Shown here in pieces: positions 50,674-60,212 of a stretch of 64,000 nucleotides of DNA (position 1 is the first letter of the stretch; each line of letters opens with the position of its first letter). Below the pieces are notes generated by a model. The model was not told where the DNA came from and searched no databases. It worked only from the letters and a program-made list of their open reading frames with translations. The translations under genes and the position numbers were made by a program. The stretch is from positions 1 to 64,000 of the forward strand of contig NW_005179016.1 of assembly GCF_000350225.1 (NCBI RefSeq). The letters are read 5' to 3'. Origin of the DNA: Chondrus crispus (Eukaryota > Rhodophyta > Florideophyceae > Gigartinales > Gigartinaceae).

Positions 50674-52878
50674 TCAGCCTACATTCTGAAAGAACCGGGC
50701 CGTGAACTGTGTTCCATTGTCGGACAGCAGCTTGACCGGCGGTCCGTACACGAATACACAATGGTGAACGAAGGCCTGTGCAATGTGCGCAGCTGATATC
50801 TTCTTCAACGGTACGGTTCGTACCAGTTTCGAGTATCGATCGCTGATCACGAGAATATACCGATTTCCTCGTTTAGTTGTAATTAGCTCGCCGAGGATGT
50901 CCATGGCGACAAACTCCAGCGGAGCTTTGGGCGTGAACAGCTTCATTTCCTTTGTGTTTCTTCTTAACTTCACCCTTTCCCGCGCACATGCGGCGCAATT
51001 ATTTGCGACTGCATAGCAGTCTAGGGCCATCGTAGGCCAATAAAAATATCTTCTCAAAGTCTTGTAAAGTTTCCTGTCTCCCGGGTGGCCTGCCAATTTT
51101 GCGTAATGGCTTAACCCTAGGACGCGGTCCCTTAACGATTGTGGTATCACCACTTGTACAAACTCCGCCGCCGTACGGCATAGAGTTCCTTTGAGTTCCT
51201 CGGTCGCCGTGCTGAACGTTCTCACCTTTCCGGCTTCCATTTCTTCCTTGATGCGGTTGCAGAAGGGGTCGACGGCTTGCTCGCGAATGAGCTCCTCCGG
51301 AGTGACAGCTTGGAATTGATCGAGGCGCTCAGGGGCGGTCCCCTCCTCAAGAGCGAGGATGTCGTCTAACGCGTCAAAACTGTCCTCGTCCTCCACCGTT
51401 CCCTCCGCCGGTTCGGCCATAAAGCATGGAATTTCGTCGTTGATTTCGTCGACGGTTTCTCCTGCTGTCCGTAATCTTGACAGGGCATCGGCTTGGCTGT
51501 TAGCCTTGCCCTTCTTGTACTTGATTTCGAAATCGAATTCCGAGAGGCGGAGCCTCCATCGGATTAATCTCCCGCTGGGGTCGGTTACGTTCATCAACCA
51601 CCTCAATGAGGCATGGTCGGTATGCACAATGAACTGCTCGCCAGATAGATATGGTCTTAAAGTCTGTACGGCCCAAAGTACCGCTAGACATTCTTTTTCT
51701 GATACAGAATAGTTTCTCTCGGCTGCAGCTAACGTTCTTGAAAAGAACCCGATGGGTTTACGTTGTGCACCGGGGTGTGTTTGAAATAATGCAGCGCCGA
51801 TTTGATAGTCGCTTGCATCGGTGTCTACCGAGTATGGTGGGTTCTTCTTCGGCAGCGCCAACACCGGTGGCGCCAAGATGGCGTCCTTGAGCTTATGAAA
51901 AGCTTTTTCGCACGATTCGTCGAATCCTTCCAACTGGACCGGTTGTCCCTTCTTCAAAAGTTGATTGAGCGGATGCGCGATTTTCGCATAATGCGGAACG
52001 AATCTGCGGTAGACATTACAAAGTCCCAAGAAGCTCCTGAGCTGGGTCTGCGTTTGAGGGTACCTCACTTGTTCCAATGCGACGGTTCGCGCAGCGTCCA
52101 CTTCCAATGTACCTGGCCGAACGACATGGCCCAGGTACTTGATCTTTTCGACGAAAAATTCACACTTGCAAAGCTTGAGCTTCACACCTGCCTTCTCCAA
52201 TACAGAAAGTATTTCATCCACGTGCACGATGTGCTCCTCCCACGACTTGCTAAAAATTATTATGTCGTCCAGATACACCCAACAGCACTTCCAACGGAAC
52301 GGAGAGAGCAGGATATCCATTGCTCTCTGAAACGTCGCTGGCGGGTTAGTTAGCCCGAACGGCATTCTTGAGAAGCTATACAGTCCTGACTGACACGAAA
52401 ATGCGGTCTTGTCGCGGTCGCGCTCAGAGATAGGCATCTGCCAATATCCCGAGATCGCGTCCAACGCGGAGAAAACCTTGGTGTCACCAAGCGAGTCCAG
52501 GCACTCATCCATGCGCGGTAAAGGATACGTGTCCTTTACCGTTACCGCGTTTAACCGACGATAGTCTACGCAAAAGCGCATCGATCCGTCCGGCTTCGGT
52601 ACTAATAAAACGGGCGACGCCCATTCTGACTGCGCCGGTTCGATGACTCCTGCTTCTAACATCTTCTGTACTTCTGCGTCTTCGACCTCCCGAGCCTTTG
52701 GACCGGCTCGGTAGGCAGCTTGTGCAATTGGCTTTGTATCCGGGGCCAGTTCATTCCGGTGGACCGTGGTGTTGATCTCACCAAGGGTCCCATCCCACAT
52801 GCGAGAATACTTTTTCAACATTCGACGGAATCTTTCGCGCAGCCGGTCCGGCACGTGGCTCAGGTCGAGTTCCTCCAC
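50674..52878 (-). pseudogene. E2 pol: RT, RNase H and integrase N-terminal half
   Basis: 734 open codons. RT: SMRFCVDYRRLNAVT, FSALDAISGYWQMPIS, CWVYLDDIIIFS (YLDD). RNase H: VDTDASDYQIGAAL, SVSEKECLAVLWAV, VHTDHASLRWLM. Integrase: LSHYAKLAGHPG with CAACAR (zinc domain), FVAMDILGEL (first D), KLLSDNGTQF (second D). A TGA after RFFQNVG (50674) separates the second D from the Glu. Upstream, another TGA (within about 52895-52900) precedes PPDVEELDLSHVP, and the protease ORF is in a different frame. Chromovirus-type, like E1, but a separate family. Confidence 0.9.
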
Positions 52879-54385
52879 GTCCGGCGGGGAGGCTCAATCC
52901 GCCGCTCCGGCTTCGTAGTTGCCGTCGCGGAGAGCCTTTCCTCCTGTTCTCCTTGCTGTTCCTCGCGATCTTGATCCGACGGTTCGCATCTTGTCTCGCC
53001 CGTAGGCGTCTTGGTGGAATTAGGAGAATTTTCCTTCTTCCTTTCTTGAATTCCGAGAACTTCACCAATGGTGGTTTTGCTCTCGAGCGCGGCGCGTTTT
53101 TTTGCGGTAATAATTCTGCCACCACTTGGCCTTTTTGCACCCTGACAGGGTACGTCCTAAAATTCGCAACGAGTAAACGGAATGGCCGGTCAGGCTCAAC
53201 CTGAACGACACCATTCGTGCACGTCAACCCGTGCCTTTCGTACAACGACGAGTACGGCTGAGCCACAACCAAGCCCGCCCTCTTCGAGGTGCATTCCACG
53301 ACGCGTTGCGTCCCTGGCTCGATAGTCGTAGCTCTTGCCACTGTTACCTTAGGGGAAATTCGCTCCGCCTTTCCATCATTCTCGTCCTCTCCCGGGACGA
53401 GATTCTTCTTCCCTGTTCTCGTCGAGAACCGTGTAACTATCGGAACCTCCGAGAAATCTGCCAACTCAACCGTTTTCTTCCTTGGATAAATGGCTTCCAC
53501 AAACCGGTCACAGTAGTCCGCGCCTAGATTTAGCGGGACGGCTAGTTTTTCGCATACAATAAACTCGGCTGCGGCCACAAATTTTCCAAGCCTCACAGGC
53601 ATTCTAATCATGCCGAGAGTCCGGAGTGGCCTATTGTTCGCGTCGCCAATGTCTTGGGTCGGTCCGTAGGACACTAGAGATTCCATTCCAGCTGGGAGTT
53701 CCGATTTTCGCACAAGGTTTAGTCCCGCGCCGGTGTCTAAAACAGACAACACCCGGCTCATCAATCCAATTGTGGGTCCGATGTCCGCCTAAACTTTGTA
53801 GTTTTTTCGCGCAAGAACCAAAATCTTCTCGGGACACTCCCTTCGCTTAACCCTGTACCAGAGTCTTCGAACTTCTTCCAGCGGATGATCTCGGGCTCGG
53901 CTCAAAATTTTCTTGACTTGAGCTGGCCCTTTGGGCTTATCCACCAATCCAACAACCTCCTCATCGGAGCCTAATTTTTCCCTTAGAGACGGGGAACGGG
54001 GCTGAGACCTGGGCACAGTACGTCGACCCTGTGCCTCTCGCGACTCATGCGAGATTCCCCTCTCTAGTTTTCCTGCCGCGGCGGGATCCTTCTCACATCC
54101 GACGGCGCGGACCCCGCGGCGGGCCCTCTGAAGGGTTGGTTCGACCTCGGCGTTGAAGCACTCGGCGTGCTCGCCGTCTGCGAACCGAACCAATTCTTGA
54201 CCTTCAGGTAACTCGTCGAGGGTATCCCTAACCTCTCCATCGGAGACAACGCCTCGTAATTTTCCAAAACTCGGTGCATTCCCGGAGGGAAAGAATGCAC
54301 GTTGGCGCGACGTGCCCCTTTTCGTAACAATGATAGCACACCAGTCCGTGCGTCTTGAAGGGATATTGCGGCCTAGGCCCTGCAC
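52778..54385 (-). pseudogene. E2 pol: N-terminal region and protease
   Basis: One frame holds 54385-53789, then a stop after ARKNYKV, then 53764-52778. The protease is LSVLDTGAGLNLVRKSELP with an intact DTGA, followed by a KLAVPLNLGADYCDRFVE flap/C-terminal part. The frame overlaps the last ~158 bases of gag and is +1 to it, unlike E1 where pol is -1. It runs out of phase with RT near 52880. Confidence 0.8.
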
Positions 54386-56348
54386 GGGCCGGCGGCCTTC
54401 CTTGACGTTGCGGCCTTCCCATCCAGCCTGGCCTTCGAAACGTCGTACCCTTGTCTTCCATCGGAATGCGCGGCGCCGGCGTGTTGCCGCGCCCCCGAAA
54501 CATCATCACGGGATCCGTGGGCTCCGAAAACGAATCCGTCGTGTATGTGGCCGTCGGTAAAGTGGACGACCCGCTTGCCCCGTAGTCCTCGTGTCCATAG
54601 CCCTCCGATGGCTCAATGAACTCGCCTTCGGCTACTAACGCTCCTTCGTAGTGATTTTCGCTACTTTCGTGCGCACCGCGCTCATCGGACGCGGAAATTG
54701 ACTCGGCTAAATGGACGGGGACCTGACTTTTGCGACCGGGATAAGAAGCCCTCGGCTTCTTACCTGCCCTGATCGTCGACGGCGTCTGGATCGTGACCTT
54801 CTTGGTCTTCTTGTCCTTAGCGCGGCTCGCCGAGCCATGCGCCTTCGCGTAATTAACTAGTCTCAAAAACGAAGCGTCCCGATTGTCTTGCCGGTATTGA
54901 GATACCATCGGCTTGATACTCGAATCGAGTCCTTCAATAAACATCGTCATTTGTTCTTCCATCGAATATACGTTTCCACATCGATTGCTCGCGTCCGTCA
55001 GACGGATATAAAATTCCATCTCGTCTTCAGACGGTCTTTGCTGAACCTCTCGCAATGCGAGTACGGCTTGACGGATCGCCTCGTCGGTTGCGAAACTCCT
55101 CAACAACCACTGTACGGCCTCCGGCCAAACGGATACCTTTCCGTGGTGGGACCCGGCCGTCTGAGACACCGAAGTGTACTGCGTCAAGGCGATGCCGCTT
55201 AGAAATTCGGGCAACAAGCGGAACGCTTGCCCCTCGTTCATTTCTTGAGTATCAAACTCTTGAACTAATTTTGCCAAAAAATCCAGCACAAGGACCCCGT
55301 CCTCACCTGTGAACGTGTTGTCCTTCTTCACCTTAGGCGGAATATCTCTACTGATTTTTCGCACGGCGGTCCGCCGGGAACTTGACAAATATGTCTGCGG
55401 GTTCCGCAAGCGGTACGTTCGGTACGAAAGTAATTTCTTAAAGAGGTAGTTGGTCGGATTCAGCTCCTCCAACTCCTCCCATCGCGGCCCGCGCCGCGTT
55501 GCGACATCTTCGGGCTCCGCGTCCTTGTCTCTCCGCGAGGCGGACGAAGTGATTCCGCCCCGTCTGGAGGTAATCTTCTTGCCCTGCGAAATTCCTTTTC
55601 CTTCCTCTGAACGATGTTCGGAATCGCTGGCATGGTTCGACGAACCGTCGTCACCATCTTCGGAATGGCCGTTCGACTCGGCCGGAGAGTCTGGGCCCTC
55701 CGGCTCGTCACTACAGTGACTCTTGCTCCGGCGTCGCAGATTCTTCTTCGAAGTCTTCGACTTGGAACTCCGCTGCACAGCGGCCTTGTCCTTCTTTGAT
55801 CGACGGTCGCCTTCTCGACCCGTGGGGAGCGGCTCTTGCCCGGCGACCTGTTCAAGGTCCTTGAGACGATGAGCGGCGCGGTCAAACCTGTCGTCGATAC
55901 TGCTCCTAAATTTACCTAAGGACTCCGAAGCTTGATTCGCGTCGCGCCTTGCGTCCTTGACCGAAATTTTCAACGAAGCTAGGACCTCCGGCTCCGGACC
56001 GTCCGTCGCCTCACCTCGCTCCTTCTCGACGAGATCCACTCGAGCCGACAGCTCTCCTAAAACGGTGTGGAACTCGGATGCTTGCAACTCCAGTTGCTTC
56101 CGGACGAGGGCTAATTCAGCCTCGAGATTTTTCGTCATCTCTTGGCGAATTTCCTCGCCCATCTTGTCGAACCTGTAGGATAGGTTATCCTTGTCGGTTT
56201 CGATCCCCGTCGGGGATTCTTGACCTTCGGGATCCGTGGCCGTATTGGCCTGGCTTCGGGTGCGAGGACCTCGCGGGATCCTCGACGCCCTTGCCGATCC
56301 GCTCCTACTCGCCCCGGGACCGACGTCCCCGGGGGCGCTTGTCGACAT
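54228..56348 (-). CDS. gag: E2 Gag
   Basis: 706 codons from MSTSAPGDVG (56348), chosen because the only upstream Met (56384) starts a leader-like MYFFCVG stretch; the ORF is intact either way. Residues about 60-200 are a charged coiled-coil region (EEIRQEMTKNLEAELALVR); 200-330 are low-complexity Lys/Ser/Asp/Glu. The Gag domain (DNTFTGEDGVLVLDFLAKL, WPEAVQWLLRSFATD, EDEMEFYIRLTDASNRCG, FIEGLDSSIKPMV) covers about 380-560. A perfect zinc knuckle CYHCYEKGHVAPTC lies near the end. Similar plan to E1 Gag but strongly diverged. Confidence 0.87.
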   Translation of the reverse strand: MSTSAPGDVGPGASRSGSARASRIPRGPRTRSQANTATDPEGQESPTGIETDKDNLSYRFDKMGEEIRQEMTKNLEAELALVRKQLELQASEFHTVLGELSARVDLVEKERGEATDGPEPEVLASLKISVKDARRDANQASESLGKFRSSIDDRFDRAAHRLKDLEQVAGQEPLPTGREGDRRSKKDKAAVQRSSKSKTSKKNLRRRSKSHCSDEPEGPDSPAESNGHSEDGDDGSSNHASDSEHRSEEGKGISQGKKITSRRGGITSSASRRDKDAEPEDVATRRGPRWEELEELNPTNYLFKKLLSYRTYRLRNPQTYLSSSRRTAVRKISRDIPPKVKKDNTFTGEDGVLVLDFLAKLVQEFDTQEMNEGQAFRLLPEFLSGIALTQYTSVSQTAGSHHGKVSVWPEAVQWLLRSFATDEAIRQAVLALREVQQRPSEDEMEFYIRLTDASNRCGNVYSMEEQMTMFIEGLDSSIKPMVSQYRQDNRDASFLRLVNYAKAHGSASRAKDKKTKKVTIQTPSTIRAGKKPRASYPGRKSQVPVHLAESISASDERGAHESSENHYEGALVAEGEFIEPSEGYGHEDYGASGSSTLPTATYTTDSFSEPTDPVMMFRGRGNTPAPRIPMEDKGTTFRRPGWMGRPQRQGRPPARAGPRPQYPFKTHGLVCYHCYEKGHVAPTCILSLRECTEFWKITRRCLRWRG

Positions 56349-56436
56349 CGCTCGTACAAGCGAACCTACACAAAAAAAGTACAAACAAAAAATAAAAAAG
56401 AGACTCCGTTACCCAGACCACTTTCGTAGTACAACT

Positions 56437-57097
56437 TGTAGCATAACCCCCCCTGAGGGACTCTCTTTAGATTAGATCACGATTGATTTAGTTACTGTAG
56501 AGCCCGACGCTCTATAGTACCACCGAGCGTGTCCACGTGTGCCTCACAGCACACGTGCATACGTGTACCCGGCGCGTACGAAGCGCGCACACACCGGTAC
56601 CACGTGTACTGTCAGCACCGATGCTGACACCGTACAGTGCAGGCCGACCTGTACTACAGTAGACCACTACAGTACCTCGGTACTGTAGTGTTATTATAGA
56701 GGTTTGTATATTAAATATGAGCGGACCGACGGCGGAGGGGAGAGGACAAGCACGAGCTTGTCCAGAACCCACGCCTCTGGTCAAGCTCGCCCCGCTTATT
56801 CTAGAACGGGTTCCCACTAGCCCATATCTAGTTAGGAGCCGAGCGGGCAGGGGACGTGCGAGCACGCGAGCGAGCCTAGATCCGCCTCCGCCCGTCAGCG
56901 CTGGTACGTCACCCAGCGCTGCGCCGGGGCGTCGAGGCGTAGATCGGCCCGCGCGTGCGCGCGTCCCCGACCGTACCCGCTCTACCACCGCTACACGGGC
57001 TCGCCCGGTTCCGTTAGCTGGGGTTGCTTCCCTTTTCCGATCAGGGTCTAGCAGGACTGTGCATACACCTCCTCGACGTTGGGGTGTTTATGCTACA
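56437..57097 (+). repeat. Solo LTR, family A, in the E2 leader
   Basis: 661 bp, TGTAGCATAACC...GTGTTTATGCTACA, flanked by CAACT (56432-56436, 57098-57102). Lies between E2 PBS and gag, in opposite orientation to E2. Stem-loop at 56493-56519. Confidence 0.94.
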
Positions 57098-57160
57098 CAA
57101 CTCCAGATCAGGACTTTCGTAGGCAAAATTCTTGATCAGGTCTCTTGCACAGTAGACGAA

Positions 57161-57178
57161 TTCTAGGTCGGGAGACCA
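57161..57178 (-). promoter_or_regulatory. E2 primer binding site
   Basis: TGGTCTCCCGACCTAGAA in element sense, four bases after the LTR, identical to E1 and E3. Confidence 0.85.
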
Positions 57179-57182
57179 CTTT

Positions 57183-58226
57183 TGTAGTGCAATGTGCCTG
57201 GCAGGCCGCGAACACAGTCCGACGGTCAAATAAAAAGACGAAAAACAACAGCAACAACAACATCTGCAGATGGCACGCGCTACGGAGCGTTCGAGACTCC
57301 CTTTCCCCTTATGTGGGCTTGCGGCCCACGGTAGCTCAACTCCGACGGGGGGGTAAGGAAAGATGCCCGGCCCGGGAGGAAAATGGTGGTAGAGACTTGT
57401 GAAGACTTGAGCGCTCGGCGAGTGCGGGTTGGGCTTGTCTACGAGAATGTAACCGCGGTTCGCTGGGTTGTAAGGCTAATGCTCGACGAGCGTCTTCAGC
57501 ACCTTGAGTATAATTCAAGGTCTTCGACGGGGGCTTGCTCAGCACTACTCCACGGGATCGTAATTGTGTAGCAGCGCTACGACCGACGTGTTGCCCGATG
57601 GCTAAAAACACCCTCACCAGGGCGATCGCAATCGCGGTAGGTGGTACCAACTCTGTCTTATACAGTAAGACCTTCGACGGAGGCGTCGTCGCAACAGCCT
57701 TCCGACGGAACTTGAAACAGTAGCAGGGCTACACGACGTGTTGCCCGATGGCTAAAACACCTACACCGGATTGGTCGCAACCGACTCCAGTGGAACCAAC
57801 ACAACTAAGGGAAAAATAGAGATAGAATTAGAAAAGAATAGGGAAACAAAGGAAAAAGAAAAAGGGAACCCCCGAGCGCAAATGATGCCGTAGGCTTAGG
57901 TAAAAGGGAGCGTCTTGGTAGAGACGGACTTCGACCAAGGCGACATTCAACTCTGGCAACTCGGGTTACCTTTACTGACTTGGTGGTCAGAGGGCTAATG
58001 TATATATCGCCCCGCCGGAGTCACTACAGTAGCTCGCGGCGCTAGATCCTAGATCTAATCTAATGTCAGCAAAATTAATGCCAACTAATTAACTAAATAA
58101 AATAAAACAATTAAAAATTAAAACTGTGCAATTATTCACACGTGTGTCCCCCAACTCGGACTACTTTTCATATCCAAATATTTTCCTTTCTTTTCACCCC
58201 CCTTTCCAGGTGCGTATTGCACTACA
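57183..58226 (-). repeat. E2 5' LTR (family B, 1044 bp)
   Basis: TGTAGTGCAATG...TATTGCACTACA. It contains two copies of the block TGTTGCCCGATGGCTAAAA (57590-57608 and 57740-57758); the 3' LTR has one. Confidence 0.94.
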
Positions 58227-58231
58227 GGAAC

Positions 58232-59058
58232 TTCTCAAATGCAAGCCTGTCGTGCGCCCCGTGCCCCTCACGTCTAATTTCGTGCTCTTCCGCGCGCTCT
58301 GCGTGCTCCATTTCCATTCTTTCGCGGTCCAAAGCCATCTGTTTACGCTCTACAGCTATGTGCGCCATGTTGGACTCTTTCAAGGACTCGCCAAGGCCAG
58401 AAACACCACTGTCTCCTTCGGCATCGAGTCTACTGCGCTTCCCCATTCCGTTGCCACGTGTGACTTGCACCTCCTGAATATCCCCGTTGTCTTCACCACT
58501 ACCGCTTGAACTTCCAGATCGCTTTTGCACTAATGATTTCGCTACAAGGCGTCCGACTTGCTCTTTTAGCTCCTCTTTCTCTTCTCGAGCCATTATGCTC
58601 TCATCGTTGTTCCTCTTTAAGTCATTCGCCTGGAGCATTGCTCCCAGAAGCTCATCCGGCTCACCGTAATCTCCTCCAATCTCGAACATTCACCTCTCCC
58701 AGTTTTCCTTACTGTGAAACGAGTCCATGAGCTTCTTGAGTCGATCTTGTAGACGCTTGCACGTTACCTTTGCGCTCAGATTCGGATTCTGATTCTCGCG
58801 CTCAGCGGTCTGGGAAAAGCTCATCGGCACCTCCCCATATTTCGCAATATGGGCCTGTTCAGCGCTAACCTCTCGGGCGATGATGAGGTCATCGTTAGGC
58901 TTGGACGTAGGTCTGCGTCCAACCTTGCCCTTGACTGCGAGATTGACGTCCACAGAATTGAGCTGATTTCCAACGGAGGGTGTAGGTGGGGAATCGTGAG
59001 ATGGAGACGAGTTGGAGTTGTCACTGGGGATGGGCGACGGCGGGTTAACTTGCGCCAT
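58232..59058 (-). pseudogene. Harbinger Myb/SANT-like protein, N-terminal part
   Basis: MAQVNPPSPIPSDNS starts at 59058. A Ser/Pro-rich start is followed by a Myb/trihelix-like region (TSKPNDDLIIAREVSAEQA, CKRLQDRLKKLMDSF). A TGA after ENWER (58690) breaks the frame, which resumes at once with MFEIGGDYGEPDELLGAML, a charged coiled coil (EEKEELKEQVGRLV, MALDRERMEMEHAERAEE) and FEKF at the E2 insertion. The rest is at 43015-43105. In this superfamily the protein binds the element ends and helps the transposase; here it is disrupted twice. Confidence 0.78.
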
Positions 59059-59535
59059 AAGGGGAGAGGGATATGAAGAGGAAAAGAATATGTGATCAGT
59101 GGAGGGGTGTTGTGAGTTCGGCTTCTTGTTTTTGTCGTGTAGTCTATAGACGTGGCGCAGTAGGCGTTGCGGTGTGCCTCATTCGCGCCAATTCATGCCT
59201 GCTGTGCGGGCGATGAGTTACAGAAACGATTTCACTATTTGATCATATTTCACAATCAATAGTCACATGCAGCAACAGAATAGTCGCAACGTGTATAATA
59301 TTTGTTGTGTCCGGTTACACTTGTGTATGCGGGTGAAGCTGTCCAGGGAGTAGCGAGTGACATGCCGACACCTGGCATTCGACCGAGCGGGCACTGTCCT
59401 ACATATCGCCGACGGCCGGGTGAGAGTCTCGTGACTTCTCGGCTATGTCTATTTCTCTTTTGTGAAAAAGAAATTCCCCTCGACGCGAGGCGGTGACAGG
59501 TTCTAGTAGAGTCCACTCAGAGGACTCCGGGCAGC

Positions 59536-60212
59536 ATGACTGAAAACGACATAGACGGCACGGCGGCCGCCGCGCCGGTTGGCACACGCGCGCCAACCGC
59601 TGCAAGCGACGCTGGAGCAGTGGGGCGTGCAGCCTGGGCGATCGCAAAGCCCGAGCGCCGCGACTACGCGACTGCTGTCACTGAACTGAATTCTGCCCGA
59701 CTGGTTGGTGAGGGCGGCATCTTCAATCAGGGCCTACATGTACCCATACCGCATATGGGCTACTTCAAGCCACCTCAAGATGCCTTTCTCAACGAGCTCC
59801 GCTCCCGGGACCGGCGATCGGCCAAGGAGTGGGAGTATTTGAATGCTGCTGGCGTCTGGACGGAGTTGGGCCTTACAGCCCTCGACGCCGCGAAGACGCA
59901 TGGTGGGACTATCGAAGATATGACAAGAAGACTCGTGCTCGCCGAGGATGCTATGAAGGCGGCGCTGGAGGTTTTATCTATGCGGGCGCAATACTTTGGG
60001 ACATTACGGAGCAAGGGGTTGAGATCGCGAGACAGATGTCCTTCCTTGTCGAGCAAGGGCATGACGCTGTATTCTCAAAGTCCTACCGTTCGGCCCGGGC
60101 TGCACTCACGTCCATGATGGAAACCGAGGCCGCAAAAATGTTGGCTAAGGCCAGGCTCCAACGTGCCTCGAGCAAGAATGGCAGCTCCCCAGGGGCTGCC
60201 ACGGAAGAGTGA
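59536..60212 (+). pseudogene. DIRS gag-like ORF
   Basis: MTENDIDGTAAAAP begins at 59536; folded-looking text includes QGLHVPIPHMGYFKPPQ and EWEYLNAAGVWTELGL. A frameshift near 59995 moves it to a frame ending ARLQRASSKNGSSPGAATEE at 60212. It overlaps the next ORF by four bases (ATGA at 60209), a layout of coupled ORFs. Confidence 0.6.

Larger units (their letters stand above)
43106..58226 (-). mobile_element. E2: Ty3/Gypsy chromovirus-like element (family B LTRs)
   Basis: 15,121 bp with a nested solo LTR, 14,455 bp without. LTRs 43106-43999 and 57183-58226 are flanked by GGAAC (43101-43105, 58227-58231). Order in element sense: PBS, leader with a family A solo LTR, gag (56348-54228), pol (54385-49609), a 5.6-kb region with ORFs on the other strand (44106-45835), purine tract, 3' LTR. 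Gag is open, pol has several stops. Inserted in the Harbinger Myb-like gene. Confidence 0.94.
40775..59280 (+). mobile_element. PIF/Harbinger-like element, interrupted by E2
   Basis: The left end GGGCCTGTTTACATCCCCC preceded by TTA (40772-40774) looks like a Harbinger terminal repeat and target. Inside are the two genes of this superfamily: transposase (plus strand, 41245-42349) and a Myb-like DNA-binding protein (minus strand, 59058 to 43015), convergent as usual. E2 with GGAAC duplication splits the Myb gene. The matching right terminal repeat was not found up to the DIRS element, so the right edge is approximate. Confidence 0.6.

Noticed and set aside
59060..59300. Right terminal repeat of the Harbinger element
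   Set aside because: I looked for the complement of GGGCCTGTTTACATCCCCC and found nothing similar before the DIRS ORF.
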